A stretch of DNA of 11,684 bases from Acholeplasmataceae bacterium UBA6235. GTDB taxonomy: Bacteria; Bacillota_I; Bacilli_A; Acholeplasmatales; UBA5453. The notes under the pieces were generated by a model, which was not told where the DNA came from, did no database searches, and saw only the letters and a list, made by a program, of their open reading frames with translations. The position numbers were made by a program, and so were the translations under genes. The stretch lies in contig DJWH01000073.1 of NCBI GenBank assembly GCA_002441525.1, positions 1-11,684 of the forward strand, read 5' to 3'. Shown one piece after another: positions 1 through 6,051 of this stretch (the stretch's first letter is position 1; every line of letters begins with the position of its first letter).

Positions 1-19
1 AATCGGCTAAGGCATTTTT

Positions 20-448
20 TTATATATTGTTTGAAATCTTGGTTAAAATGGATTTCATTTGAATCTTTTCTTCTGCGGTTAAAACCGATAGCATCGCCAT
101 CAATTCTTTCGCATTGTGCTCTTTGAGCTCTCTCGCAACCATTTCACCTTGTTTTGTTAATCGAAGCGGATAGGATTTTTGGTCTTCTGCTTCTTTTTCA
201 ACAAATCCACGTTCTAATAAGTCGTTGATGGCTCTCGATGTATTGGCTTTATCGACAGATAATTTCTCTGATAATTCCTTCGATGATAATGATTTATGAC
301 AGTCTGACAAGGCCATTAAATAATGTACATGAATTCTCGATAATGCGTATTTTTCAAGAATGGGGTCACCAACACTATGGAGTTTTTTCATGATTTTCCC
401 CATCAGCAGTGGTAATTTGACGACTTCTGAATCGTTATTCTGTTGCAT
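20..448 (-). CDS. MarR-family transcriptional regulator
   Basis: A 142-residue winged helix-turn-helix protein of normal MarR length. These proteins bind DNA as dimers and usually repress drug-efflux genes until a ligand releases them. The DNA-binding core is visible: helices around residues 53-64 (SSKELSEKLSV), a recognition helix around 66-80 (KANTSRAINDLLERG) and a charged wing with DQKSYPLRLTKQGE at 89-102. The chosen start is the ATG at 448, which has an AGGAAG ribosome binding site about 8 bases upstream. An in-frame ATG at 490 would add 14 residues and overlap the preceding gene by 56 bases, so it is less likely. The gene is last in an operon behind two ABC half-transporters and overlaps the second by 14 bases. 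Paired inverted repeats at the operon promoter fit it as the local repressor; that link, and its ligand, are inferred. Confidence 0.9.
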   Translation of the reverse strand: MQQNNDSEVVKLPLLMGKIMKKLHSVGDPILEKYALSRIHVHYLMALSDCHKSLSSKELSEKLSVDKANTSRAINDLLERGFVEKEAEDQKSYPLRLTKQGEMVARELKEHNAKELMAMLSVLTAEEKIQMKSILTKISNNI

Positions 449-2309
449 ATTGATTCTTCCTGTCAAATTGTGACTGATAAAGTTTCGCATAGAAACCTTC
501 TTTGGCCATTAACACATCGTGACTACCACTTTCGATGATATCGCCTTCGTTCATGACTAAGATGATGTCTGCGTTTTTAATCGTGGATAAGCGGTGTGCA
601 ATGACGAATGAAGTACGGGTACTCATGAGGTTATCCATTGCTTGTTGAATGAGCATTTCGGTACGGGTATCGACTGAGGAAGTCGCTTCATCTAGAATCA
701 GCATTGGGGCGTTGGTCACCATCGCTCTAGCAATCGTGAGCAATTGTTTTTGACCCGATGAAATACCAGATTCTTCAGTCATGACATAATCATAACCGCC
801 AGGTAAGGATTCGATGAAGTGGTCAATATTCGCCATGATAGCTGCTTGTTTGACTTCTTCTCTGGTGGCTTTAGGGTTACCATATCTGAGGTTATCATAA
901 ATGGTACCTGTGAACAGCCACGCATCTTGTAGAACCATCCCAAATTGTTGGTGAACAGCTTCACGTCTTAAACTATGAATCGATTGACCATCAATGATGA
1001 TATCCCCTTCATTGATCTCATAGAATTTCATCAAGAGGTTAACCAACGTGGTTTTACCCGCACCGGTAGGTCCAACAATCGCGATCTTTTGTCCGGATTT
1101 CGCACTTAAATTGAAGTCTTTAATGATGACACGGTCTGGGGTATAACCAAACTTCACGTGTTTAAATTCGATATTACCTGCCTTGTTCACGACACTATCT
1201 GCCAGTGCTGCTTCGTTGGCCATTTCTTTTTCATCTAGGAAATCGAATACGCGTTCTGCGGCTGCTGCTGCACTTTGAAGTTGTGTTAAGGATTGCGCAA
1301 TTTGGTCCATTGGGTTGGTGAAACGACGGTTGTATTGAATCATGGATAAAATATAACCGACTTGTAGCTGTCTAGTAGCTGCTAAATAACCGCCAAATAC
1401 CGCTACAGAGATATAAGATAAGTTTCCAATGAAACCCATCACCGGCATCATTAAACCGGATAAGAATTGCGATTTATAGGCACTCGATTCTAAACCTTCA
1501 TTGTTGGTGTTGAATTCAGATTCGACATTTTGTTTTGCATTAAATACTTTGATCAATTGGTGTCCACTATAGATTTCTTCAATGTGTCCATTGAGTTTAC
1601 CTAAAGTACTTTGTTGAGCTCTAAAGTATTTTCTCGCATTACCCATGATGATCTTAATGGCTAAAATCGATAGTGGTAATAAGGCGAGGGTCACCAAAGT
1701 GAGTTGCCACGAAATGGTCAACATCATGATGAGAATCCCAATCATCGAGGTAATGGCTGTGATCATCGCAGTCACTGCTTGGTTTAAAGAATTACTGATG
1801 GTATCGATATCGTTGGTAACCACCGATAACACATCCCCATAGCTTCTTGAATCAAAGTAGGCAAGAGGCATACGGTTGATTTTAGTGGATACGTCATTTC
1901 TTAAAGATTGATTCAAACGTTGAGTGACTTTGGTTAATAAGAACGATTGTGCAATGTTAAACACATAGCTGGTCACGTATAAACCAATGAGTATGAATCC
2001 TAAACGGTTGACCAATTCAAAATCAATATCGACGATGAAACTGCCAGGTCCACCCATACTTACACCGTCACTGACGGCGTTGATCATGTCCCCAATCAAA
2101 CGAGGGCCAAAAATATTAAACACAGTGGATGCTGCAGCAAGAATCAATGAAATGAGGATAGGTCGATAGAATGGTTTCAAGTGAACAATCAATTTTTTCA
2201 TTGCTTGCTTGAAATTTTTCGGTTTTTGACCCATGAAGCGACCCATGCCGCCAGGGCCATGTCCACCGCCCATGCCAGGTGCTGGTTTTCTATTATTAGA
2301 GGCTTGCAT
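435..2309 (-). CDS. ABC exporter half-transporter, catalytically competent subunit
   Basis: A 624-residue membrane-domain/ATPase fusion of the multidrug exporter type (LmrD, YfiC and TM288 are the comparison families). A Gly/Met-rich cytosolic tail (about residues 10-28, GMGGGHGPGGMG) precedes six predicted membrane helices between about 45 and 340. The ATPase follows: Walker A GPTGAGKT (413-420), Q-loop Q461, signature ISSGQ (516-520), Walker B LILDE (537-541) and switch histidine H572. Walker B glutamate and the histidine are intact, but the signature has Ser in place of the first Gly, as expected of the partner that completes a degenerate site. The start at ATG 2309 has a strong AAGGAGG site 9 bases upstream; the longer frame to 2399 lies inside the preceding gene and lacks support. 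It overlaps the upstream ABC gene and the downstream marR gene by 14 bases each, suggesting coupled translation. The substrate cannot be told from sequence. Confidence 0.93.
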   Translation of the reverse strand: MQASNNRKPAPGMGGGHGPGGMGRFMGQKPKNFKQAMKKLIVHLKPFYRPILISLILAAASTVFNIFGPRLIGDMINAVSDGVSMGGPGSFIVDIDFELVNRLGFILIGLYVTSYVFNIAQSFLLTKVTQRLNQSLRNDVSTKINRMPLAYFDSRSYGDVLSVVTNDIDTISNSLNQAVTAMITAITSMIGILIMMLTISWQLTLVTLALLPLSILAIKIIMGNARKYFRAQQSTLGKLNGHIEEIYSGHQLIKVFNAKQNVESEFNTNNEGLESSAYKSQFLSGLMMPVMGFIGNLSYISVAVFGGYLAATRQLQVGYILSMIQYNRRFTNPMDQIAQSLTQLQSAAAAAERVFDFLDEKEMANEAALADSVVNKAGNIEFKHVKFGYTPDRVIIKDFNLSAKSGQKIAIVGPTGAGKTTLVNLLMKFYEINEGDIIIDGQSIHSLRREAVHQQFGMVLQDAWLFTGTIYDNLRYGNPKATREEVKQAAIMANIDHFIESLPGGYDYVMTEESGISSGQKQLLTIARAMVTNAPMLILDEATSSVDTRTEMLIQQAMDNLMSTRTSFVIAHRLSTIKNADIILVMNEGDIIESGSHDVLMAKEGFYAKLYQSQFDRKNQYATE

Positions 2310-4074
2310 TTTCGAGTTCCTCCTTCGACAATTGTGAGAATGCCATTTCTTGGTATACTTTGTTGTTGGCCAATAGTTCTTGATGTGTACCAATGCCAAC
2401 GGCTTTACCTTGGTCTAGTACGATGATTTGATCGGCATTCATAATTGTACCGATGCGTTGTGCAACGATAAAATTAATCGATGATTTGGTTTGTTCTTTG
2501 AGTGCCGCACGTAATTTACGGTCGGTTTGATAGTCGAGGGCCGAGAATGAATCATCAAAGATGTATATTTTCGGTTGTTTAATGATGGCTCTTGCGATAC
2601 ACAAACGTTGTCTTTGTCCACCCGAGAAGTTTTTACCGCCTTGGGCGACATCGGCATTCAAGCCACCTTCTTTTTCCATCACGAAATCGTAGGCTTGGGC
2701 TGTCTTCAAAGCGTTTTGCATATCTTCTTCGGTGGCGTCTGGCTTGCCTACGCGTAGATTAGATGCAATGTCCCCGGAGAACAACAACCCTTTTTGAGGG
2801 ATGTAACCAATATAATCCAATAAGTCTTTTTGTCTGACATCACGAATATCGACGCCATTCAATGTGATGGCACCACTCGAGACATCATAGAATCTAGGAA
2901 TTAGATTGATGATGGTAGATTTACCACTACCAGTTGAACCGATGAATGCAACGGTTTGACCCGCTTTGGCTTTAAATGAAATGTGTTCGAGTACACATTC
3001 ATTGGCTAGTGGGTATTTGAAACAAACATCATTGAATTCAACTTCAACGGCTTGATCAGCAGGGATTTCTTTTGGATTTTCTGGGTCTTTGATCTTCGGC
3101 GTTGTATTCAACACTTCATAAATACGTTTACCTGATACAGCACCACGAGGTACCATGATGAATAACATGGTCAAGGTCATGAAGGCGAATAAAATACGGA
3201 TACCATAAATCGAGAACTGGGATTGGATTGCAATCCCTTCGAGTGGGTTTGCACCTAAGGTTTGTTCTTGAATCATCACAGCTGCAATCCATGTGACAGC
3301 TAAGGATACCCCATTCATTACGAGCATCATCCCTGGCATCATCATTTGCATCGCACGGTTCACATATAAATTCATTCTTGTCAATTCATTATTGACCTTT
3401 TTAAATTTCGAGTGTTCATACCCTTCTGCATTGTGGGCACGAACAACCCTTAACCCTGTCAAGTTTTCACGGGTGACTTGGTTTAAATCATCGGTAAGGT
3501 TTTGAACCTTAGAAAACAATGGTGTCACAAAAATGAAGATGATGGAAATCATCAACACAATCACAATGATCGCAACAGCAATCGGCATCGATAACGTCAA
3601 ATCGATATCGACAATCTTTTGAATGGCACGAATCGCCATGATTGGTGCTGTGAATGCCAATCGTAACAATACAATGACGACCATTTGAACTTGCGTGATG
3701 TCGTTTGTCGAACGGGTAATCAACGAACTGGTTTGAAATTGGTTGATTTCTTCCATTGAAAAATCATGGATACGATCGTAAAGTTGTTTTCTCAAATGCT
3801 TCACGAAATTCGCACCAATACGTGCAGAAATATAATACACGACGATGGTAATTAAGATGGATAACAAAGAAATCCCTAACATCTCTAACCCTTGGTTTAA
3901 AATCGCATTGGTTTGAGATTCACCAGTGATGTTGGCTTTACCAACGAGCGTAATGATTTCACGCATGTAATCAATGAGGTTTAAATCGAGTTCGACTTGG
4001 ATCAAAGTCAGACCCAAAATCAATACAATGAGTGGGTAATACCACCATTTAAAATACTTGAATAGTTTGAGCAT
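2296..4074 (-). CDS. ABC exporter half-transporter with degenerate ATP site
   Basis: A 592-residue half-transporter, first gene of the operon. The membrane domain (about residues 10-310) carries predicted helices near 12-28, 63-83, 135-155, 161-185, 245-268 and 288-308. In the ATPase domain, Walker A is GSTGSGKS (379-386) and the signature is a good FSGGQ (483-487). The Walker B segment reads IFDD (505-508), with Asp508 where the catalytic Glu is expected, and the switch histidine is replaced by Gln539 (VAQRIGTI). The same two substitutions are known in TM287, the degenerate subunit of the TM287/288 exporter. The intact signature here would complete the working ATP site of the partner at 435-2309, so the two are read as one heterodimer. 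The ATG at 4074 has an AAAGGAG site. Likely role: export of drugs or other hydrophobic compounds across the cell membrane; the substrate is unknown. Confidence 0.93.
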   Translation of the reverse strand: MLKLFKYFKWWYYPLIVLILGLTLIQVELDLNLIDYMREIITLVGKANITGESQTNAILNQGLEMLGISLLSILITIVVYYISARIGANFVKHLRKQLYDRIHDFSMEEINQFQTSSLITRSTNDITQVQMVVIVLLRLAFTAPIMAIRAIQKIVDIDLTLSMPIAVAIIVIVLMISIIFIFVTPLFSKVQNLTDDLNQVTRENLTGLRVVRAHNAEGYEHSKFKKVNNELTRMNLYVNRAMQMMMPGMMLVMNGVSLAVTWIAAVMIQEQTLGANPLEGIAIQSQFSIYGIRILFAFMTLTMLFIMVPRGAVSGKRIYEVLNTTPKIKDPENPKEIPADQAVEVEFNDVCFKYPLANECVLEHISFKAKAGQTVAFIGSTGSGKSTIINLIPRFYDVSSGAITLNGVDIRDVRQKDLLDYIGYIPQKGLLFSGDIASNLRVGKPDATEEDMQNALKTAQAYDFVMEKEGGLNADVAQGGKNFSGGQRQRLCIARAIIKQPKIYIFDDSFSALDYQTDRKLRAALKEQTKSSINFIVAQRIGTIMNADQIIVLDQGKAVGIGTHQELLANNKVYQEMAFSQLSKEELENASL

Positions 4075-4095
4075 AAATATCTCCTTTAATATATG

Positions 4096-4109
4096 GTTGA
4101 CTCATCAAC
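4096..4109. promoter_or_regulatory. Putative MarR operator 1 (at transcription start)
   Basis: Perfect inverted repeat GTTGA-CTCA-TCAAC. It lies just downstream of the -10 box of the ABC operon promoter, at the predicted transcription start and early leader. Size and symmetry fit a MarR-dimer site. A second copy lies 37 bases away, centre to centre. Binding by the MarR protein at 20-448 is inferred. Confidence 0.6.
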
Positions 4110-4116
4110 TGAGTCT

Positions 4117-4145
4117 ATTATACGCACATTTAGTTGAGCGGTCAA
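4117..4145 (-). promoter_or_regulatory. Sigma-70-type promoter of the ABC exporter-marR operon
   Basis: On the minus strand a -35 box TTGACC (4140-4145) is followed after exactly 17 bases by a perfect -10 box TATAAT (4117-4122). Predicted transcription start is near 4110, giving a leader of about 36 bases to the ATG at 4074. This is the best promoter match in the window. One inverted-repeat operator covers the -35 box and another begins at the start point, so bound repressor would block polymerase. Confidence 0.8.
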
Positions 4146-4147
4146 CT
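4132..4147. promoter_or_regulatory. Putative MarR operator 2 (over the -35 box)
   Basis: Perfect inverted repeat AGTTGA-GCGG-TCAACT, sharing the GTTGA-N4-TCAAC core of operator 1. It fully covers the -35 hexamer (4140-4145) of the ABC operon promoter. The four-base spacer differs from that of operator 1 while the arms are identical, as expected of a protein-binding site rather than a simple duplication. Confidence 0.6.
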
Positions 4148-4163
4148 GTTTCGTATTTATGTG

Positions 4164-4190
4164 AAAAAAAATCATCCACCTGGGATGATT
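4164..4190 (-). terminator. Intrinsic terminator of the small membrane protein gene
   Basis: Read on the minus strand, an 8-bp stem AATCATCC/GGATGATT (4170-4177 with 4183-4190) with a five-base loop runs into a tract of eight T (4164-4171). The stop codon TAA (4189-4191) of the upstream gene is partly inside the stem. The terminator separates that gene from the ABC operon promoter, whose -35 box lies only about 20 bases further on. Confidence 0.8.
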
Positions 4191-4587
4191 ATTTGTTTTG
4201 TTGGATGATTTCAATACCGATATAAACCCCATACAACCCAGCCAAACTGGTGATGGTTCCAGCGATGATTTCGATGTACAATTCTAAACCTTCAATGGGT
4301 TGAAAACCAGTGAAGATAATGCTGAGGATGAGTGCGAACGCAATCGTATAGAGCACAATTTTAATTTTATCCATCGATGGTTTTTTGACCAAATACACGA
4401 CATCTTTCGGTGTTTTGGTGTAAAAGTATATAAATAGACCCAAAATGATCAACGTGATGATACCTTCCGCGATGAGGATGGGTAAGTTACGTGTCACCAA
4501 TACAGATAAAATATGATCTAAACCGTAAAAAAAGAAAAATCCAAAAACGCCTAATTGTAAAACAACACTTCTTTTGTATGCATGCAT
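4189..4587 (-). CDS. Small four-helix membrane protein of unknown function
   Basis: A 132-residue hydrophobic protein that I do not recognise. It has about four membrane segments: residues 8-30 (Phe-rich FGFFFFYGLDH), 36-56, 76-94 and 100-126. A short polar stretch (57-75, TKTPKDVVYLVKKPSMDK) separates helices 2 and 3. No signal-peptidase site, catalytic motif or metal-binding cluster is visible. The start is ATG 4587, preceded by GAGGTG at a spacing of 6. An in-frame GTG at 4596 lies inside that ribosome binding site and is probably not the start. It is a single-gene unit with its own terminator, divergent from coaD. The neighbouring ABC operon has a separate promoter, so joint function is not implied. 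Expression as a real gene is supported by start signal, length and terminator. Confidence 0.75.
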   Translation of the reverse strand: MHAYKRSVVLQLGVFGFFFFYGLDHILSVLVTRNLPILIAEGIITLIILGLFIYFYTKTPKDVVYLVKKPSMDKIKIVLYTIAFALILSIIFTGFQPIEGLELYIEIIAGTITSLAGLYGVYIGIEIIQQNK

Positions 4588-4605
4588 GTGAAACACCTCA
4601 CGGCT

Positions 4606-4634
4606 ATTTTATCACAAAGCTTGTTTTTTGAGAA
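4606..4634 (-). promoter_or_regulatory. Probable promoter of the small membrane protein gene
   Basis: On the minus strand an extended -10 element TGATAAAAT (4606-4614) follows a partial -35 TTCTCA (4629-4634) at 17 bases. The predicted start near 4599 coincides with the first base of the GAGGTG ribosome binding site (4594-4599), giving a leader of only about 12 bases. The -35 area overlaps the one proposed for divergent coaD. Confidence 0.45.
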
Positions 4635-4658
4635 TCACATTTTGAATTATGGTATACT
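4628..4658 (+). promoter_or_regulatory. Probable coaD promoter
   Basis: An extended -10 element TGGTATACT (4650-4658) is preceded by TTGAGA (4628-4633) at a long 19-base spacing; the TG extension would make up for the poor spacing. Predicted start is near 4665, only about 16 bases before the ATG at 4681. Confidence 0.5.
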
Positions 4659-4680
4659 TAAATTAGAAGAGAGTGATACC

Positions 4681-5169
4681 ATGAGCAATGCCGTATATGC
4701 CGGTTCTTTTGATCCCATCACATTAGGACATCTTGACATCATGTTAAGAGCGGCCAAACAATTCGAAACACTGTATGTATTGGTGACTGAAAATAGTGAA
4801 AAACACCCGATATTTACCCCTGAGGAACGCGTCGAAATGATTAAGAAGGTGACTGCACAAGTGCCCAATATCTACGTTTCTAAAACCAATGATTTGGTTG
4901 TCCGATTCGCAGAAAAAAATAAAGCAACCACACTGATTCGTGGGTTGCGTAATATGAAAGACTTTGAAAATGAAATTGCATTATACCATTTTAACCGTAA
5001 CTTAAATTCGAACATTGAAACGGTGATTTTATTCCCGTCCTATAAACATACGTATGTGTCATCGTCTGCCATCAAGGAATTGGTCGCGTACAACGCCGAT
5101 ATTTCGATGTATGTTCCAAATGAGATATTGCCTGAAATCATTCAAGGTATCAAACGCGCTTTAAAGTAA
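4681..5169 (+). CDS. coaD: Phosphopantetheine adenylyltransferase
   Basis: Transfers AMP from ATP to 4'-phosphopantetheine, giving dephospho-CoA, the next-to-last step of cytosolic coenzyme A synthesis. The 162-residue protein has the usual length for CoaD. It begins with the nucleotidyltransferase signature AGSFDPITLGHLD (residues 7-19), which includes the TxGH motif (T14-H17). RGLRNMKDFENE at 87-98 is the family's characteristic block, and SSSAIKE (127-133) is the second ATP-binding motif (the ISSxxVKE region). The ATG at 4681 is chosen because the known N-terminus starts there. The frame stays open upstream to 4582 but crosses the divergent promoter region. The ribosome binding site is weak (GAAGAGAG). 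It stands alone on the plus strand and its last 9 bases overlap the end of the convergent HAD gene. Confidence 0.97.
   Translation: MSNAVYAGSFDPITLGHLDIMLRAAKQFETLYVLVTENSEKHPIFTPEERVEMIKKVTAQVPNIYVSKTNDLVVRFAEKNKATTLIRGLRNMKDFENEIALYHFNRNLNSNIETVILFPSYKHTYVSSSAIKELVAYNADISMYVPNEILPEIIQGIKRALK
4913..4948 (-). terminator. Possible terminator for the HAD gene, inside coaD
   Basis: Read on the minus strand, an imperfect stem of 8 pairs (4924-4931 with 4940-4948, one bulged base, 8-base loop) is followed by a T-rich tract, TTTATTTTTTT (4913-4923). It lies about 210 bases past the HAD stop, antisense to coaD residues around 78-89. Those codons are constrained by protein sequence, so the hairpin could be chance. 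Confidence 0.35.
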
Positions 5170-5937
5170 GTTTAATTGCTTCGCTGCTTGAAACAAACCA
5201 TCTTCATCTATTCTGGGTGCGATCAAGGTCGCCCCTTTTTTTAGTGCTTCGCTACGGGTATTGCCCATAGCCACCCCAATGTTCGCTGTTTGAATCATCT
5301 CGACGTCGTTTTCACCATCGCCAAACGCGATGACTTGATCGACCCCTAACAAGGGTTTAAGGTGTGTGATGGCGTCACCTTTAGATACCTCAGGGTGAAC
5401 GATGTCCGCGCCATCTTTATGCCAATTGAATATTCTCAAGTGGCTAAACTTTTGTTTAAACTTATCAATGAGGGCTCGATTATCTGAAAACACCCAAATT
5501 TGATAGACAGGTTCTTCAAGGTAAAAGGTTGGGTTCACTTCTGGCATTGCCATGGAGAAATCCCTCAATGCTTCCCTGACAGTCTCGTTGTTCATCGTGA
5601 CACAGTGGCGGTCTTTGCCTATGAAACCGATGCCTGTATGGATGCTGTTGGCGTATTTTAATACAGCCTCACAGTCTTTCACATCGATGGGTCTTCCATA
5701 GACAAAATCATTGTCAATATAGGATACCGCACCATTGATGACAATCTTTACTTTAAAGTAGTCACGGATATCCCTAATCGCGTCGAGTTGTTCTAAGCTT
5801 CTGCCGGTTGCGAGACCTAAAACATAACGGTCATCCTTGGCTAAGGTTTCAATTAAATAACGTGTGGATGGATGGATACATTGGTGTTCATTATCGAACA
5901 TGGTGCCATCCACATCAAAAAATATAGCAGTCTTCAT
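5161..5937 (-). CDS. Cof-type HAD-superfamily phosphatase
   Basis: A 258-residue haloacid-dehalogenase-type hydrolase of the Cof/YidA group, which remove phosphate from small metabolites such as sugar phosphates or flavin nucleotides using an aspartyl-phosphate intermediate and Mg2+. All four motifs are visible: FDVDGT (7-12; nucleophile D8, acid/base D10), ATGRS (43-47), K186 in SKGDA, and GDGENDVEM (206-214) for metal binding. The segment of about 80-180 between motifs II and III is the C2-type cap that sets substrate choice. The start at ATG 5937 has AGGTG 6 bases upstream; the longer start at 5955 has no ribosome binding site. The gene converges on coaD with a 9-bp tail overlap and is divergent from ribonuclease J. 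The exact substrate cannot be assigned. Confidence 0.92.
   Translation of the reverse strand: MKTAIFFDVDGTMFDNEHQCIHPSTRYLIETLAKDDRYVLGLATGRSLEQLDAIRDIRDYFKVKIVINGAVSYIDNDFVYGRPIDVKDCEAVLKYANSIHTGIGFIGKDRHCVTMNNETVREALRDFSMAMPEVNPTFYLEEPVYQIWVFSDNRALIDKFKQKFSHLRIFNWHKDGADIVHPEVSKGDAITHLKPLLGVDQVIAFGDGENDVEMIQTANIGVAMGNTRSEALKKGATLIAPRIDEDGLFQAAKQLNLL
5215..5242 (+). terminator. Probable coaD terminator, inside the HAD gene
   Basis: About 45 bases past the coaD stop, GGG-T-GCGA (5215-5222) can pair with TCGCCCC (5229-5235): seven pairs, six of them G-C, with one bulged T and a 6-base loop. Seven T follow directly (5236-5242). This is a good intrinsic terminator for coaD, yet it lies antisense to the C-terminal codons of the HAD gene (KKGATLIAP). 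Confidence 0.55.
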
Positions 5938-5953
5938 CTTTATCACCTGCATC

Positions 5954-5962
5954 ATTTTACCA
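5954..5962 (-). promoter_or_regulatory. Probable extended -10 promoter of the HAD gene
   Basis: On the minus strand TGGTAAAAT forms an extended -10 element about 17 bases upstream of the ATG at 5937. No convincing -35 box is seen. As at 4606 and 11115, the AGGTG ribosome binding site lies almost at the predicted transcription start. Confidence 0.4.
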
Positions 5963-5981
5963 TTATTTTGTGCATTAGACT

Positions 5982-6018
5982 ATGAATTTAAGTTCATATC
6001 ATGTAAAATAAATATAAA
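5982..6018 (+). promoter_or_regulatory. Tentative control region of ribonuclease J gene
   Basis: Between the divergent HAD and ribonuclease J genes lies an imperfect 16-bp palindrome (5982-5997, ATGAA...TTCAT, 14 of 16 positions symmetric), followed by two -10-like boxes, TAAAAT (6004-6009) and TATAAA (6013-6018). Neither has a good -35 at the right distance, so the promoter assignment is weak. The palindrome could be an operator or chance in AT-rich DNA. Confidence 0.3.
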
Positions 6019-6051
6019 CTACTGCGATATCCTGAAAAGGAGGATTTTAAT

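Noticed and set aside
1..19. Possible terminator after marR
   Set aside because: Only about 20 bases remain before the window edge, so a hairpin cannot be judged.
2310..2399. N-terminal extension of the second ABC protein
   Set aside because: It lies wholly in the preceding ABC gene, has no ribosome binding site, and the ATG at 2309 has a strong AAGGAGG site.
1645..2757. Several 60-81 codon plus-strand frames opposite the ABC genes
   Set aside because: They are antisense to well-conserved coding sequence and show no recognisable protein features.
4582..4680. N-terminal extension of coaD by 33 residues
   Set aside because: The frame is open, but it crosses the divergent promoter and the other gene's start; the conserved CoaD N-terminus begins at the ATG at 4681.
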